From Xylogone sp. PMI_703 (lineage: Eukaryota > Ascomycota > Leotiomycetes): a stretch of DNA of 64,000 nucleotides. The position numbers and the translations under genes are program-made. Each line of letters begins with the position of its first letter. The first letter of the stretch is position 1. The stretch is from NCBI GenBank assembly GCA_021399445.1, contig JAJTUQ010000001.1:5828001-5892000 (forward strand). The letters are read 5' to 3'. Positions 48,137 through 60,675 of this stretch are shown here, piece by piece. The notes under the pieces are model-generated. The model saw only the letters and a program-made list of their open reading frames with translations, searched no databases and was not told the DNA's origin.

Positions 48137-48874
48137 CTTTTTGTTTCATTTCCTGGAATTTGTTTTGATAACCTCCAGGAAATTAAGATATTTGAGATGT
48201 ATAATAGGATAGACACGGAAACGTTCTAGAGTGTTTAAGTAACCAGTCAATAATCGACAGAATAATAGTGAATGGCAGGAACCAGTCGCAATATTGATAT
48301 TGAATATAAATCTGCTGACGACCTAATTAGAAAATGAGGTGACATCTAGTTTCCTGAACATCACAACCCCAAAATACACTAATCCGTTTTCTTGAGGCTC
48401 TTAATGCTGCTCAAGCCACAGTCCCAGTGCCATCAGGGGTGTGAGCCTATCCATAGCTCGGACTGGTTCCAGTTTTTAGGATATCTGGATAACTGGGACC
48501 TTCGGTTGCTACAGCATAGCATCGGCTTTACTCGCGGACATACAGCGCGCAGCGTCATCGCGGCCCATTAGACCTACAACAGTTTCCCCTCTGCGGCGGA
48601 TGGTATCTTCCACGAGACCTCACCGACATAACCAAGTTGCTCTTTCCTATTGTACCATGCGTGTCAGGAGGTTACAGTTATCTATTTTCTATCCATGCTA
48701 AGTGCGCAGCGCGTAGTGCAATTCTATCGGGTATCTCTCACACGTAGCTGGCAAAGGTGCCTCGTCTACCAATGACTGCCATACAACAGATATGCAGGAT
48801 GGCTCTATACATTGACATTCCTTGTTTGAGCCGTTGAATTTCAAAACATTCTCCTTGATTAAGCACTCCCTACT
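48137..48874. other. Intergenic, ECT1 3' side
   Basis: About 740 bp upstream of the two-UAG gene and downstream of ECT1. I could not find a convincing first exon for the former; short open stretches exist without clear splice sites. Confidence 0.45.
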
Positions 48875-50425
48875 TCAGTGCCCGGTGCGCCCTACCGATT
48901 CAATTTCCTCGCGCCGTTTCTGTTCTTCACCCACGGCTTTAACTCCCTTGGCACGCTGTCGTTCCTCGTACATCGCTCGGCTCTTCATAATTCTCTCAAC
49001 AATCTGCCCCGCGTTGACGTTAGCAAAGGCGTGCTGGCCGATTTCTCGGTAGATGCCCATCTCCTTCGGCGCCGTGTATGGATCATAGGTAAGCGGCATA
49101 AACGAGGTTCTATGAGGAGGGTTAGTCAGGCAAAACAGCGTTAATATGCAGCAACGAGGAACTCACGGCCCGTGGTACACAGCATTTGGCCGACCCCACG
49201 GCAAACCATCTAGATATGCACGAGATGGGGTAAAAGGAGCGCCGAACACAACCGCGTTGACGTACTGCTAATGATTAGTTTATGTCACTGGAAGACAGAC
49301 ATGGAAACCCCCACCTTGCACTGCAAGACACATAGACCACGTTCGTATATGTTCATGATGGGGTAGTTCACGCCCTTCCATCGATTGATTTCTTCGTCAT
49401 CATGCACTCCAGCCACTACGAATACCGGGCCGTAATCACCTCCATTGGAAGCCCTTTCTTTGATTGCTTGTGCACTGTACCAACCATTTTCTCGTCCGAG
49501 CTCTTCTTCGGTCTTAATGACCTGACGGAGAAATTCGATATGTCCCGAGGAGAAAAGGTCGAATCCCCCGTCCACATAGACCACTCGCTGACCTGGCTTT
49601 GGCTTCAATCCCTCGCATAGGCTCTCAAAAACCCCAGGTCCATCCATATCATTTTTTAAAGTAGACCAGCTCCAGACACTAGCACCTGGATGCAAGCCTG
49701 TCTCATCAGTAGCATATAGACGAACCCTCTCGGCCATTGCGGCACCTACAGTACGCCGTTCCTCATCTGTTCCGGAACCTTCTTTACCAGCCAGGACGTT
49801 GGCTAAAGATCTAATAAAGTGCGTGCGGGTGCACAGTAACATTCGGCCAACAAGGTCGGTAGTTGATATGCTTGGTGTGCGCTTCACTACTTTGAAGCGT
49901 CCTGCTGCCTTCACAAATCGATAGCAGTCTTCGCCGCTACTATCCGAGGTGATGTCGTCGCCGTGCACTACATATTTACAACCGTAATGCGTAATCCAAG
50001 GAAGTGATGTGACATATGGAGCATAGGGGACCGATTTGGTAACCCATCGACATGCATCTACTGCAGCAATTCTTGAAGTTTACTCGAGTTAGCAAAAGTA
50101 AGTTCCTCGATCTGCACCTAGCTTTGGTCATTTACCGTTCTTCCAAGGTCATGACCGTTGGTCCTTTATTTTCTAGAATTGCCTCATCAGAGTGTATGCC
50201 GACGTAAAGTTCGTTGCCCAGCTGTCGTGCCTGAAGCATTGCACCTGCATGTCCTGGGTGCACCTTGTTAGCGTAACATGCCTCACGGGTGTTCCAGTCA
50301 AGATGTCGCAACTCACCATGATGGAAAAAGTCCCAACATCCATCTACCCAAATTCTACCTTCTAGCACAGCTGGCGCAGGTTCGCCAGCTGGAGCATCTT
50401 CTGCAGATCTGTCTGTAAAAGCCAT
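48875..50425 (-). CDS. ECT1: Ethanolamine-phosphate cytidylyltransferase
   Basis: Exons 50425-50317, 50253-50136, 50071-49315, 49264-49167 and 49109-48875 give 438 residues. Two cytidylyltransferase domains are present. The first, RIWVDGCWDFFHHGHAG, carries HxGH at 35-38, formed only after removal of a 63-nt intron. The second, VYVDGGFDLFSSGHIEFL, has a degenerate SSGH. The C-terminus follows the family (FGAPFTPSRAYLDGLPWG; PKEMGIYREI). The enzyme makes CDP-ethanolamine from CTP and phosphoethanolamine, the regulatory step of the Kennedy route to phosphatidylethanolamine. The intron at 50254-50316 has length 3n and no stop, so an unspliced message stays open but loses HxGH. Confidence 0.92.
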
Positions 50426-51376
50426 CTTGAACAGACAGGCGGGAGTTTCACGGTAGGGTGACAGCTGCGGAAATGTTTAAGACTCGGTGACGAAAGTGAG
50501 GCGAGGGGCTGGATTTTGTTACCCTTCACCGCCTTGGGAGCTCAGCGTTGCACGCCCCTGATTCAATGGGTCCTGGTAAGCCAACTCGACAGTCCCATTA
50601 CAGTAAGGAGCATGCATGGTGGAAGCTGTTGCATCGCAGACTGAAAGCTCTTGAGCACAGTTGCTGTCAGCACAGCTTCCTGGTGGGGATCCAGCGTATC
50701 ATTAATGGGTATGAGGAGCTGTACGGAATCCGAAGAGGCAGGCAATGAGTTGTTCCTTACTCCGTAGAGCGATTCAAAGCACCTCAGCTCCCAACGAGAC
50801 TTCCAGATCTTGATGTTTGCGATGTACAGGGGCACACTGGCATAACATGAGCACAGTCATCAAACTGCAGAGAAACAGGAGCACTCCACAAACTCTTACT
50901 GCTAATGCTTGCTAGGCATCGTTGAATATGCTGAGCTTTACAGGCTACACAGTGGAAGTATTTGAGCTGCCATCTCTGCCCTCGTTGCAGCGTGGTGAGT
51001 GGGAAAAAGGACCCGTAAAGCGCGCGCATTGGTCCCCTGAGACCTACACAGTACCTATCGCCCAACGGATGTAACGGGGCCCGAATCTGGCGCTTGACGG
51101 TGTGAAAGTGATAGTGACTGGATCCGCAGTTTAATCTACAGCAATTTCTTTTTCATCTCCAGGATTTTCTCTCCGATCTTCTCTTGTCTTTCGACCTTCA
51201 TCCTCTAGATTTGTCTTTGTAGCAAACGCGGGCTGGCAGGGCACGCATAGTCGAAGAGGCACGAAGAGGCACGACCGAAGCGCGGTTTCCTCAGGCCTGG
51301 ATCATCCAGGGGAAAGTCTAATCCCCTGAGCGACCCCTCTACTAAACCCGAAACGGCGTGGCCACCAACGGGCGCA
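50426..51376. promoter_or_regulatory. Divergent promoter, ECT1 / unrecognised gene
   Basis: 951 bp between divergent starts. Small ORFs on both strands (for example 50548-50748 and 50563-50835) overlap antisense to each other and have no recognisable content. The last ~200 bp before 51377 is a pyrimidine-rich leader. Confidence 0.5.
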
Positions 51377-52805
51377 ATGCAGCAATCGACTGCGTCCACT
51401 TCGCAGAGCAATGGCGGCATCTTTGGCAGAGGAGCCAGCATTTTCGGAGGAGGCTCAAAGACACCCACGGCGACAAGAACAGCCAGCAGTAGTTCGGCGG
51501 GCGGCTCCAACGATTCTTCTTCATATAGCGCCGCGATTTCAAAGGGGGCCGAGTTTGTTCGCAAGGCCTCGTTCTCTGCCAATCCCAAGAACAGCAACCG
51601 CGCCGATCGAGGCCGCAAGAATTCGATAGCTACAGAAGATCTTGGCTTCGCTCCCCGGAAGAGATCTGCCTCGATCAAAAACCGCGCTGCCAATCTAGTT
51701 CCTCCAATACCTTCGACATTGAGCCCTCCGTCACCCGCAGACGCCGAGAGAGAGACCAAATCTACAGACAGTGTGAGGCCGGTGCTGGGTGCAGAAGCCG
51801 CGACAAACCAGGAACCAGGGACGGACTCAGCGACATCGACAGCGCCATATAACAATATGCTTTCCGGCTTGTCTTCAGCAAATCAGGCGGTTCCCTATGG
51901 GCTCCCCGTTACCAACCCGCCCAGCCCAACATTGGAGACGATTACATATCAGCATATACAGGAGATGGCGTCCAAGCGGATGCAGACATTGTACTATTTA
52001 AGAAAAGTGTATGTCATCAGCGAATGCTGTCCAATTGGCTCCCCTACTAACGCAATCGCAAATCAGTCATGAAGGTCGGGTGTACTGGTTTAATACAGTA
52101 CTCTTCAACAAGAATGATTTACAACGAATGCCTTATTTCGAACCGCGCAAATTGGCAAGACGTGCAACCAATTATCTCTTACTCGGTCTATCCCTTCCGG
52201 TCGTATTAGACATTAATGCGTCTTCTCCGTTAGAACTTCTTAGGACGCTGAATGCGCTATTCGCCGAGTTTGAGTCATTCCAACAGGTCCATCCTCCGGA
52301 TGGCTCAGCATCGTCTCTAACACGAGGCCGGTTCCCTCAGATGTTCAAGCGGTCCAACGTGGCAGGAGCAGGCCGTCGACGAACCAGCTCAGCAGCAGAT
52401 ATCGGCCTTCCAATGGGTAGTGAAAATGCCGATTCAAAATCCAGCAATGGCGGTATCTCAGCTGGAACAAGCACAACTGCAGTCCCGCTTGGTGAGGCTG
52501 ATCTTCTTCCAGGAGAGGAGTACACTCATCTATTAACACCATCGCTGCCTTTCGATCCGGACTTTTACGAAACGTTTGCTACTCTGTGCGATGTTTTAAT
52601 AGACTGTTACACAAAGCTTATGGCTCTGATACCTGCTCCACGAGACTGCACTCCTGTCATAGCGGAGCTCTTTACCAAAATGGATGCTCGAGTACGGAAG
52701 ATCATAGTCCAGGGTGTAGTGAAGGAATTTGAGGAAGGCAGCCGCGTAGGTGTTAGGGGCGAAATAGCTGGCGTTGGCAAAGTAGTGCTGGGGGCCCTAA
52801 TGTGA
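51377..52805 (+). CDS. Unrecognised conserved-looking fungal protein
   Basis: Exons 51377-52008 and 52067-52805 (58 bp intron) give 456 residues. The first ~190 residues are disordered, rich in Ser/Ala/Gly/Pro with basic patches (RGRKNS, RKRSASIKNR) that look like kinase targets. The ordered part runs from about 185 (YQHIQEMASKRMQTLYYLRK) across the splice into HEGRVYWFNTVLFNK, a helical block with NYLLLGLSLPVVLDINA, a Ser-rich loop near 315-360, and a C-terminal helical block (YETFATLCDVLIDCYTKL ... VRKIIVQGVVKEF). No catalytic or membrane motif was seen. The junction was set by restoring the HEGRVYWF block. I do not recognise a named family. Confidence 0.8.
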
Positions 52806-54074
52806 GGACGACACGTTTTATGTAAGATATGGGAGTTTGACGATCTGGTAAACCAGCATTCATGGGTTATGGCATTGATGATTATGTGATGGAAAGGAAG
52901 GTTTACGGCGCTCTGCATGGTTTAAAGATATCCCAATAATGCATCCACAATACAAGTTCATTCAAGATTATGGCTACTTGAAAGCAAATGATAATAAAGA
53001 TCTCTCTATTTGAAAGTTCATCAGATACCAATAACTCCATTTGTCATCAACCGTGGCACCGCTTTTTACACGGGCACACATCAGTGCTTGACTCTATTTT
53101 GGTAATCATCACCTGAACAAATTTGGGGTCCAGCTCCTTCGACAGAGCTTCTGAGGTGCTGTACCAGTATCTTCACATAAGAAGATCTAGCTCACTTTAG
53201 CTAGAGACTTGACAGCAACCTCCGCTTTTCTATAAGCTATAGACCCGGAAAAAAAGTGTGATGGAACCCCTCGCATCAAGAATAAGCCCCATCGAGTTAC
53301 CCATCTCGACCATTTGGGTGGTAGAAAAAGGCAATCGCATAACTATCGATCTCGACGAAAAAACTTCCAACTACCGGTCCGTCCCCCGCCGACCCAAGAA
53401 CCAACCCAGATGCCAAGTACGACTGACACTTTTCCCAAGATCACACAGTCAACATTACACATGAAACTCGGACTCATATCTTCGTCCATGGGGGTCTCCT
53501 ATGCTCCGAAGTTGTGTTCACAAGGTTAATAAAGCGCGGTGTACATGACAAGAAGAGGGAAGGAGAAAAGAGAAAAGGCGAAGGGATAAAGTAGAGGAAA
53601 TAAGCCGCTAGGTTGCTTCTATGGCGGCGCGTTTCCGCAATTCCTTCAACGAATTGAAGGTTGTCCGGGGACTTTCTCCCAAAGCAAAAAGTTGGTCATG
53701 AAACATGGCCGAGATGCAGGAAAACCCGCATCTCTGTTTGTGAGCTTCGAATGCGATTCTTTGAGCGAGAGGTTGAAGAGAGAAGAAAATCGAAGCAAGG
53801 TTTGTGGCGGACATATTTTTGCAGGGCGACTCGCTAGCGCCAGATTTAGCGCGTAGCTGCCTTAGGAGACTCATCATTGGCTACAGCTCGTAAACTACAG
53901 TCGCGATTGGATCTCGAACTTCACCTCAATGTTGCCTTGAGCTTTCGTTGCCTGTAAGACACGATATATAAACCATCTCTTCCTCCTCGGAGGATTGGAG
54001 TCGTGTAGAATCTTTCAGATAGCAAACGCTAGCCGCTTGCTCGTGCTGGTGATCAGCACTTGATCCTCACCAAA
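52806..54074. other. 1.27 kb intergenic upstream of RAE1
   Basis: Two plus-strand genes flank it. A 90-codon minus-strand ORF (53608-53877) exists, but I find no family feature or splice partners, so it is not called. No other feature seen. Confidence 0.5.
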
Positions 54075-55266
54075 ATGTCGGGTCTCTTTGGAACGACGGC
54101 TGCTGCGACCGCCACGACCAACACTCTCGGGGATCTTTCGAAAGATATTGCTCTTAACTCGCCGCCTGAAGATAGTATTTCGGATATCGCATTCTCTCCG
54201 CAGTCGGAGCATCTCGCGGTTGCTTCCTGGGACAAAAAAGTTCGGATATACGAGATTACACCAACTGGAGGAAGTGACGGCAAGGCATTGTTCGAGCATG
54301 AAGCTCCTGTTCTCAGCTGCCACTGGTCAAAGGTAAGCTTTTGAGTCGATTCTCTAAGTTTAGGGTGAGAATATACTCATTTGTATTACAGGATGGTACT
54401 AAAGTAGTCGGAGGAGGAGCTGATAAAGCTGCTCGCATGCTCGACCTTGCGGGCGGTGGAGGAGCACAACAAGTAGCCGCACACGATCAGCCTATTCGAA
54501 GTGTCAGATTCTTCGATGCACCGAGCTCGAATGCCCAGATGCTAGTTACGGGATCATGGGATAAGACAATTAAGTACTGGGACTTGCGAACACCGAACCC
54601 TGTTGCAACAGTCACTTGCCAGGAACGAGTATACACAATGGATGTCAAGGACAAACTCTTAGTCGTCGGAACCGCAGACCGTTACATCAATGTTATAAAT
54701 CTCAACGAGCCGCAAAAGTTCTACAAGTCAATACAAAGCCCTCTTAAATGGCAGACGAGGGTTGTCAGCTGCTTTGCGGATGCGACTGGGTTTGCAGTTG
54801 GCAGTATCGAGGGAAGGTGTGCTATACAGTATGTGGAAGAAAAGGATTCTAGGTATGTTTTTGTTATCAAATCCATTATCTGCTTCATCTAACCTTGATC
54901 TCGTATAGTTCCAACTTTTCTTTCAAGTGTCATCGTGACCCGGCGGTCAACAACGTGACCAACGTATACTCTGTCAATGCCATCTCTTTCCACCCCGTTC
55001 ATGGGACGTTCAGTACAGCTGGCTCAGATGGAACCTTCCACTTCTGGGATGGAGTTGCTAAGCACAGACTTAAGGGTTATCCTTCAGTTGGAGGTACGAT
55101 TTCGGCAACAGCATTCAACCGCGATGGCAACATTTTTGCCTACGCCGTTAGCTATGATTGGAGTAAGGGATATTCTACCAACAACGCCCAGTACCCGAAT
55201 AAGGTCATGATGCATCCAGTTAATGGAGATGAGTGCAAACCGCGACCAAGTGCGAAGAAGAGGTAA
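54075..55266 (+). CDS. RAE1: RAE1/Gle2 mRNA export factor (WD40)
   Basis: Exons 54075-54332, 54392-54852 and 54909-55266 give 358 residues, the usual Rae1 length. WD40 blades are visible: ISDIAFSPQSEHLAVASWDKKVRIYE, MLVTGSWDKTIKYWDLRTPNP, TADRYINVINL and TAGSDGTFHFWD. The end NKVMMHPVNGDECKPRP is the Rae1 C-terminal signature. Rae1 docks on a Gle2-binding sequence of a nucleoporin at the pore and takes part in mRNA export; in animals it also has mitotic roles. Both introns (59 and 56 bp) have GTAAGC/GTATGT donors. The start is the first ATG and fits the family N-terminus. Confidence 0.95.
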
Positions 55267-55718
55267 GGTGGCTGGTATATGGGTATTGATCTGGGTGAGA
55301 ATGCATAATGGGAATTATAGGAATAGGGGTGGAATAACTTGAATCTCTGCAAATGAGAGTTCAACTTATAGGAAGAGGGCAGCCGAATTAATTAGAGTTT
55401 TTGGAGGATGTACAGATTACTAGTCAAAAGGCGTCTGGCGAGAATGGCTTTCACTGGCAATCCTGGTATCAAAATGACACAACTGTGATATTGGCAAATG
55501 TATCTTACCGAAAATCTAGATCACACATTTGGAGAATGCAAGCTGAAAATAATACGATAGTAATAATCTATACTAAGATAGATAATTGATATAAGGTTGT
55601 TCAGATTTTGTCCCCTGAGACATTAATATACTCTTTAACGGAAGTTATGCTAGATATGCTTGGAATGCTTGGAAGCCTAGAACAAACGTAAGTACCCCAA
55701 CGCCCAAATATGAATAAC
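55267..55718. other. Convergent 3' intergenic region
   Basis: 452 bp between RAE1 and KEX1, convergent; A/T-rich, no feature seen beyond probable 3' UTRs. Confidence 0.6.
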
Positions 55719-57725
55719 TTATTTCTCGCCCTTTGGTTCTCCTTTCTTGCTCTCTTCCTCCTCCTCATCACTGTCACTCCCTACACTATAACGCTCTTGA
55801 CGAGCTTCTACAGTAGGGCTCTCCACGTGTAACTCATCCAATTCGCTCTCGTCAAAGTCGGCAGCTTCTATATCTCTGGCATTCCGCTTGTTCCTTGCAT
55901 TCTCAGACCAAGCAGGGTTTCTCCTTGGTAGGCCAAATGAAAGAGGCTCGTCGCCGAATAAGCCTTTGTATCCAGATCTTTGACGACGTTGTCTCCAGAC
56001 GAAATAGCCCCATGCAGCAGCCATGATGGTCACAACTATGAGAGCAATCTCGCCAGACTTGTAGTAGGCTGACCATTTTGCTGCTTCCAGTCTGGCAGCT
56101 TCAGCTTCTTTCGCCGCTGTGCTGTTGGGGTGGCCGCCAACTGAGGTCTGAGGGGCCTTTTCCCCGCCGATTCGACTGTCGGCTGGTGAACCACCGATAC
56201 TAGCAATGTCAACACCCATAAACCTATCCAGCATATCGCGCGAACGTCTAGAATAGTCGAAGGGCACCATGTGAGAGGAGTTGTAGAACAGGACATAGGT
56301 AAGATTCCTAGCTTCCTGGTAGAAACCAGCCGGTTCACCTTCGAAGTCCCATGACTGACGAGGAGCCCAAGTACCAGGAGAGATCTCAAATCCTTTACCA
56401 CCATTCCATTCTAAATTGCTAATGAGCTCCTCGGTTCCGACATGGTTGCAGATTAAATCAGATGCACCAGAGAAGAGAAGAATAGGAACCTCCTTAAGCA
56501 GGTCAGGCAAAATTTGCACCGAGGGCTTGGAATTCCTAGCGGAGAAAGCGCCGCTAACAGCACCGTTGCATTCGGTCCAGCCGGTACGCTTTCCAGGAAG
56601 GACATGGAGAGCGTCAAGAACAGCTTGACGACGAAGATACGGCGTGACGTATTCCAAATCCGGAGGCCAGTTCATACCACAGCTTGGGTACGTATCCTTC
56701 AGGCGGACATCATACATGTTCACACACTCATCCCCATTAGAGCCTGTAGTTCTGGTCGTACTAAGTATCTCTAAGAGTACGCTCTCACATTCTGGGATAT
56801 CGACATGATCCAGAGCCCCAGGATTCGCCATGAGCTTAAGGCAGATTGCTTGCTGTGCCTCTACTTTCTTCGCCGCGTCACTACCTTTTTCTATAAGCCC
56901 AGACTCGTATGCGAAAGAGAGATAAGATTTGTATTGCTCTTCAGGTGATATCCATCCATTTCCGATTAGCAATCCTTTCAGCTGCCAAGCATGCTCCCGA
57001 TTAGACTTGTTTCGGTCTAGAATGGCTTTCGCAATGTACGGTATGTGTTGGCCAGCATAGGATTCACCGGCAATATAAAGCTATATTTATCAGTAAATAC
57101 ACCTTAAATAAAGAGAAATTAACTCACATCATCCTGTGCATATTCCGGGAAAATGGTGAACCATTTCTCCAGGAATGTCACAAACTGATTGGCCATCTCC
57201 GGCAACTCGTGCACGTAACTGTCTGTATCCACATAGCTGAAGCCAGTTCCAACTGGATTATCGACGAACAATAAATTCGCAAACTCATCCCAGGAGCCGT
57301 CGTTGTATTCTAGCGTCAAGCCGTCTTTCAATCGATATGGTCCTATCTCCATCAGGGCACCATCTTCCGAGCTGCAACCAGGACCACCGTTTATCCATAT
57401 CACCGTTCGTTGTCGGTTTGCTATGTGTCTATTCTGGTAGTGCCAAAAGAAAAGGTTGCCGTTATGCTCAGGAGAGACCTCGATATGACTGCGGATCAGT
57501 TAGCAAATGCGGTAGACAAGTATGCGTCGGCTAGACTAACCCAGCATGCATTTTCAGCAGCGGCCCTGGAGGAGCCCCGGGTAAATCACGAACATAGTAG
57601 TCCGCAGCTGTTTTATCTGCTCGAGCCATCATAGGGAGACTTGAAATGGAAAGCAGAGTAGTTAACAACCCTGCCGCCACTCCCGGACCATGAGGGCGAC
57701 TAAGGGGCGATGCGAAGAATCGCAT
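55719..57725 (-). CDS. KEX1: Pheromone-processing carboxypeptidase KEX1
   Basis: Exons 57725-57541, 57488-57128 and 57080-55719 give 635 residues. An N-terminal signal peptide (hydrophobic near 15-33) precedes a serine carboxypeptidase domain: [19 protein letters not shown] with Ser189; SGASDLICN with Asp390; NSSHMVPFD with His452. A Ser/Ala/Glu linker, one membrane segment (about 526-544, [18 protein letters not shown]) and an acidic cytosolic tail follow, the late-Golgi membrane layout of Kex1. It removes C-terminal Lys/Arg left by Kex2 during maturation of pheromones and secreted proteins. The GTTAGT donor of intron 1 is unusual but joins [18 protein letters not shown] in frame. Confidence 0.94.
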
Positions 57726-58577
57726 CTTGAAATGGCTCTTCGTGAGATGAGAACACTAACGGCGTCGCAAATGCGCGATGGTTAACGACACACTCATACG
57801 CAAAGAGGGGGAGGGTTCGGTATTAAAGGAGGCTGAAATGGGTGGTAGTAAGCCGTATATCTGTCCTGGATCCTCCTCCCTGGTAGATCTAGATAGGCAG
57901 CGCGAGACGAGAGCGATTTAGCGACCACGAATAACCACAATGTACGTCTTCAATGTTATTCAACACCGAATATTCCGACAATTTGGATCAAAAAGATATT
58001 AATTCATTATTAGAATCTTCCACGAGTTCCTTGAAGTGTTTATTAGAAGCTGCGGTTAGCTGCGATGAGGGTCCGGCTCTTGTGGAATTGCCGGATCGGG
58101 ATGGCGTAAGCTCCTACTAGCGCAACAGCCACTCTTGGCTTAAGGGCATCGGATGGGGGATCATCCGCTTCACTCCTTGGCAGGCATTCTCTACTTGTAA
58201 CCCATTAAAGTCAAAGTTGATGTTTCAGCAAAGCTTCTTCCTGAGACACGGCACAGCTTGATTAATAGGGCTGGATCGACCACTCTATTTTTGGGGTAGC
58301 CACAGGACATTATCAGTCGAAAGGCCGCGTCAAATACCCAACTACCAGAGGTAAGAAGGAGGCATTCGTCACGATCTATACTAGTTCTAGACATCTTTCG
58401 TTCCAGAGTCTGCTATATGCTCTCCTTCAAATTTCTTTTGGTAGGACACTTCTATTTTCCGTGCAAGATTTCACAACTTGAGACATTCCGTCGTCTCCTC
58501 TCGGTAACGACAATATACCCCGTGGTACCAATGCTCCACTTCATAGGATAGGAAGCCTTCACAGCTTTCGACCAGTG
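57726..58577. promoter_or_regulatory. KEX1 promoter / SFM1 3' region
   Basis: 852 bp between two minus-strand genes. A 67-codon ORF (58191-58394) is not credible. No motif of note. Confidence 0.5.
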
Positions 58578-59402
58578 TCAAAGCAAGTCTCCAAATCCCT
58601 TCTCTGAGTCCTTCTTTATCAGTTCCACCATACCCTAAATATTTATCAGTTTCTCTACTATGTTGTTATGAGCCAAAAACTCTTACATCTGGCATTATTG
58701 GCTGACCACTAGGATCCTTCACGTATCTAAATGGCATTTCCGTGCTCTCATTCGTACTGACCCGAAGTTCTGGATAGTCAATATACGGAATCTTATCTAG
58801 GGGAACTGCGGCAAGCATTCAGCATGTGTCGTAATAATCAATCAATTGCCTCACTTTTGTCCTGCACGATCAGTCTCGTGACTCGCACTGCTGTATCTGT
58901 GGTCATCTGTATCGGGCCAAGACGACGGCCTTCGAAGCCTTTCTTTCTTAATTCAGATGTTCTATCTTTGAAAATAAGTACCATATCCATATTTTCAGGG
59001 TCATATTAAGGTACCTCGTGGTGGGTCATCTCCTTTTTGTTGAATTAGCTTGACATAACATATGGGACGAGCATGGCATAGGATCCTACCTAATATACCT
59101 CCGAAGAGGAAGACATCAAAGACATCACCATCCTCTGGGCTCAGCTCTTGCTTTGCTGCGGGATCCAACAGGCACACTCGGCTCTTATCTTGTGCATACA
59201 GGGATTCTACGCTCCTCGCATCTGCCGTGAAACCAGGAACGCTGCTTAATGACTCTGGCAGCTTCAGCGCAGCCGGCACTCCTGATAGGCAGAATGTTGC
59301 TCCCGATGCATGAGATTCTTTGGCGATCGTCTTGTACTCCAGCTCCGACCACGGACCCAACTCTTCATCCAGATGCTCTACCAGGTAAGATTTGCCAGCC
59401 AT
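58578..59402 (-). CDS. SFM1: SFM1-like SPOUT methyltransferase (ribosomal protein uS3/Rps3 arginine)
   Basis: Five exons (59402-59090, 59032-59015, 58965-58855, 58805-58687, 58634-58578) give 205 residues. The start YLVEHLDEELGPWSELEY, the middle VFDVFLFGGILGDDPPRDRTSELR and the end PFRYVKD...MPDGMVELIKKD are characteristic of this small SPOUT-fold family. Yeast Sfm1 methylates an arginine of Rps3. The second exon is only 18 nt and encodes the DDPPR of the GGILGDDPPRD loop, which is part of the cofactor knot, so its inclusion is essential. All four introns are 49-57 bp. I chose the ATG of MAGKSYLVEH; upstream codons in frame (to 59465) are not family-like. Confidence 0.92.
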
Positions 59403-60675
59403 GATACTGCGAGTGCGGAAATAGACAAGAAGAGCTTCAGGTCTGTATCCAATGAAGAAATCCACTGGTGGAGACTACCAGTCAGACCTGCAGCAAATCG
59501 GAAGCCGTTGCAGCTTCCCTTAGATCAATGGACAGTAGTCAGCTTCTGGCAGCGGGGTAGAGCGAGCTTGAACTGCGTACGGGAAGTGTTACCGTCCAAC
59601 TGCGGCCGAGGGTAAATTAGAATTGCCGGCTTAAGTGATTGACGGAAGGACCAATGCACGCCCGTCTTGGAAATGAGAAGGTTTTAGAGTAAGAGCGGAC
59701 GAGCAATCGTATGACTTCCACGAGCAGCTCGCTCTTAGTGCTTAAGACTGTTCTACTCCTGGTCTTGTGATAGGTGATAGAAGCCAACACTCTGCAGTGG
59801 TGTTCCGGAGATGAGTCCTTGGTGTGATTCTGCGCAGCACGTAGTAAGCCAAGGTGACGGTCTGGTCTCTGGATAAACTTCGTATAGCGGCCGCTGCTTT
59901 ACTGTGTAGAGCTAAAAAGCTCTCTTGCTGTGGCAGTGGGCTACGATCGTGTGGCTGATCTAGGGCACAGACTACGTCATTGATAGGCTAGCACCGCGTG
60001 ACGAACTTGACCATCATCAGTGAACTAAGCAGTCTATATGTAGCAAGTAAAGTGCGTGCAACAGTGTCGGTCAAAAGTGAAAGGTATCTGCAGGGCAATT
60101 TGGATATATTGTTTGCCTTCCTGCAGCGAAGTTTTGTGCAGTACAGCTTTTTAGTTAATGCTTGGTGGTAAGCCATTCTCTTCTTCAAGCCCGGCAACCC
60201 CACCATGCTGGCCCTGTCTTGGCCCAGTTAGCGTGCTCGCTCCGTTCTTGCGTCGAGTTCCAGAATCCCCCACCGTACTTACACCACCACAAGCCAAGTC
60301 CACGTCTTTACCGTCCCGGTCCTCCATTGATCTCTCAAGAGTTTTGTGTTTCTGCAAAAGTAAGAATCGGTCTAAAATTTTACCAGTGAAACTCGACGCC
60401 GTCGAGGAACTGGAGAATCATCTGCAGGATTGCGTATTGATCAGCATCGGACCCAATCGTCCTCGCCGTTGTGTCACAACTTGGGGACGGCCAGGACCCC
60501 TAATATACTCCAGTTAGGGTCCTCTTGACGACAACTCGAAGGACACCGGAGGAATAGCCATAGGAGGCAGTCAACTTTTGATCTAACTTAGACTGTTGAG
60601 AAATCAACCAACCCAGCCTCTATACACGTATTGGTCCAACGTCTTTCTCTACATCAAAAGCTACAGATATTCACA
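59403..60675. promoter_or_regulatory. Divergent intergenic region, SFM1 / IGO1
   Basis: 1.27 kb between divergent genes. A 119-codon plus-strand ORF (60158-60517) is Pro/Ser-rich, lacks family features and lies in the likely IGO1 leader. Nothing else is supported. Confidence 0.5.

Noticed and set aside
53608..53877. 90-codon minus-strand ORF upstream of RAE1
   Set aside because: No recognisable motif, no splice partners and no supporting context. It could be real but cannot be supported from sequence alone.
60158..60517. 119-codon plus-strand ORF upstream of IGO1
   Set aside because: Low-complexity Pro/Ser-rich start, no domain, and another plus-strand ORF overlaps it in a different frame. 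More likely leader or intergenic sequence.
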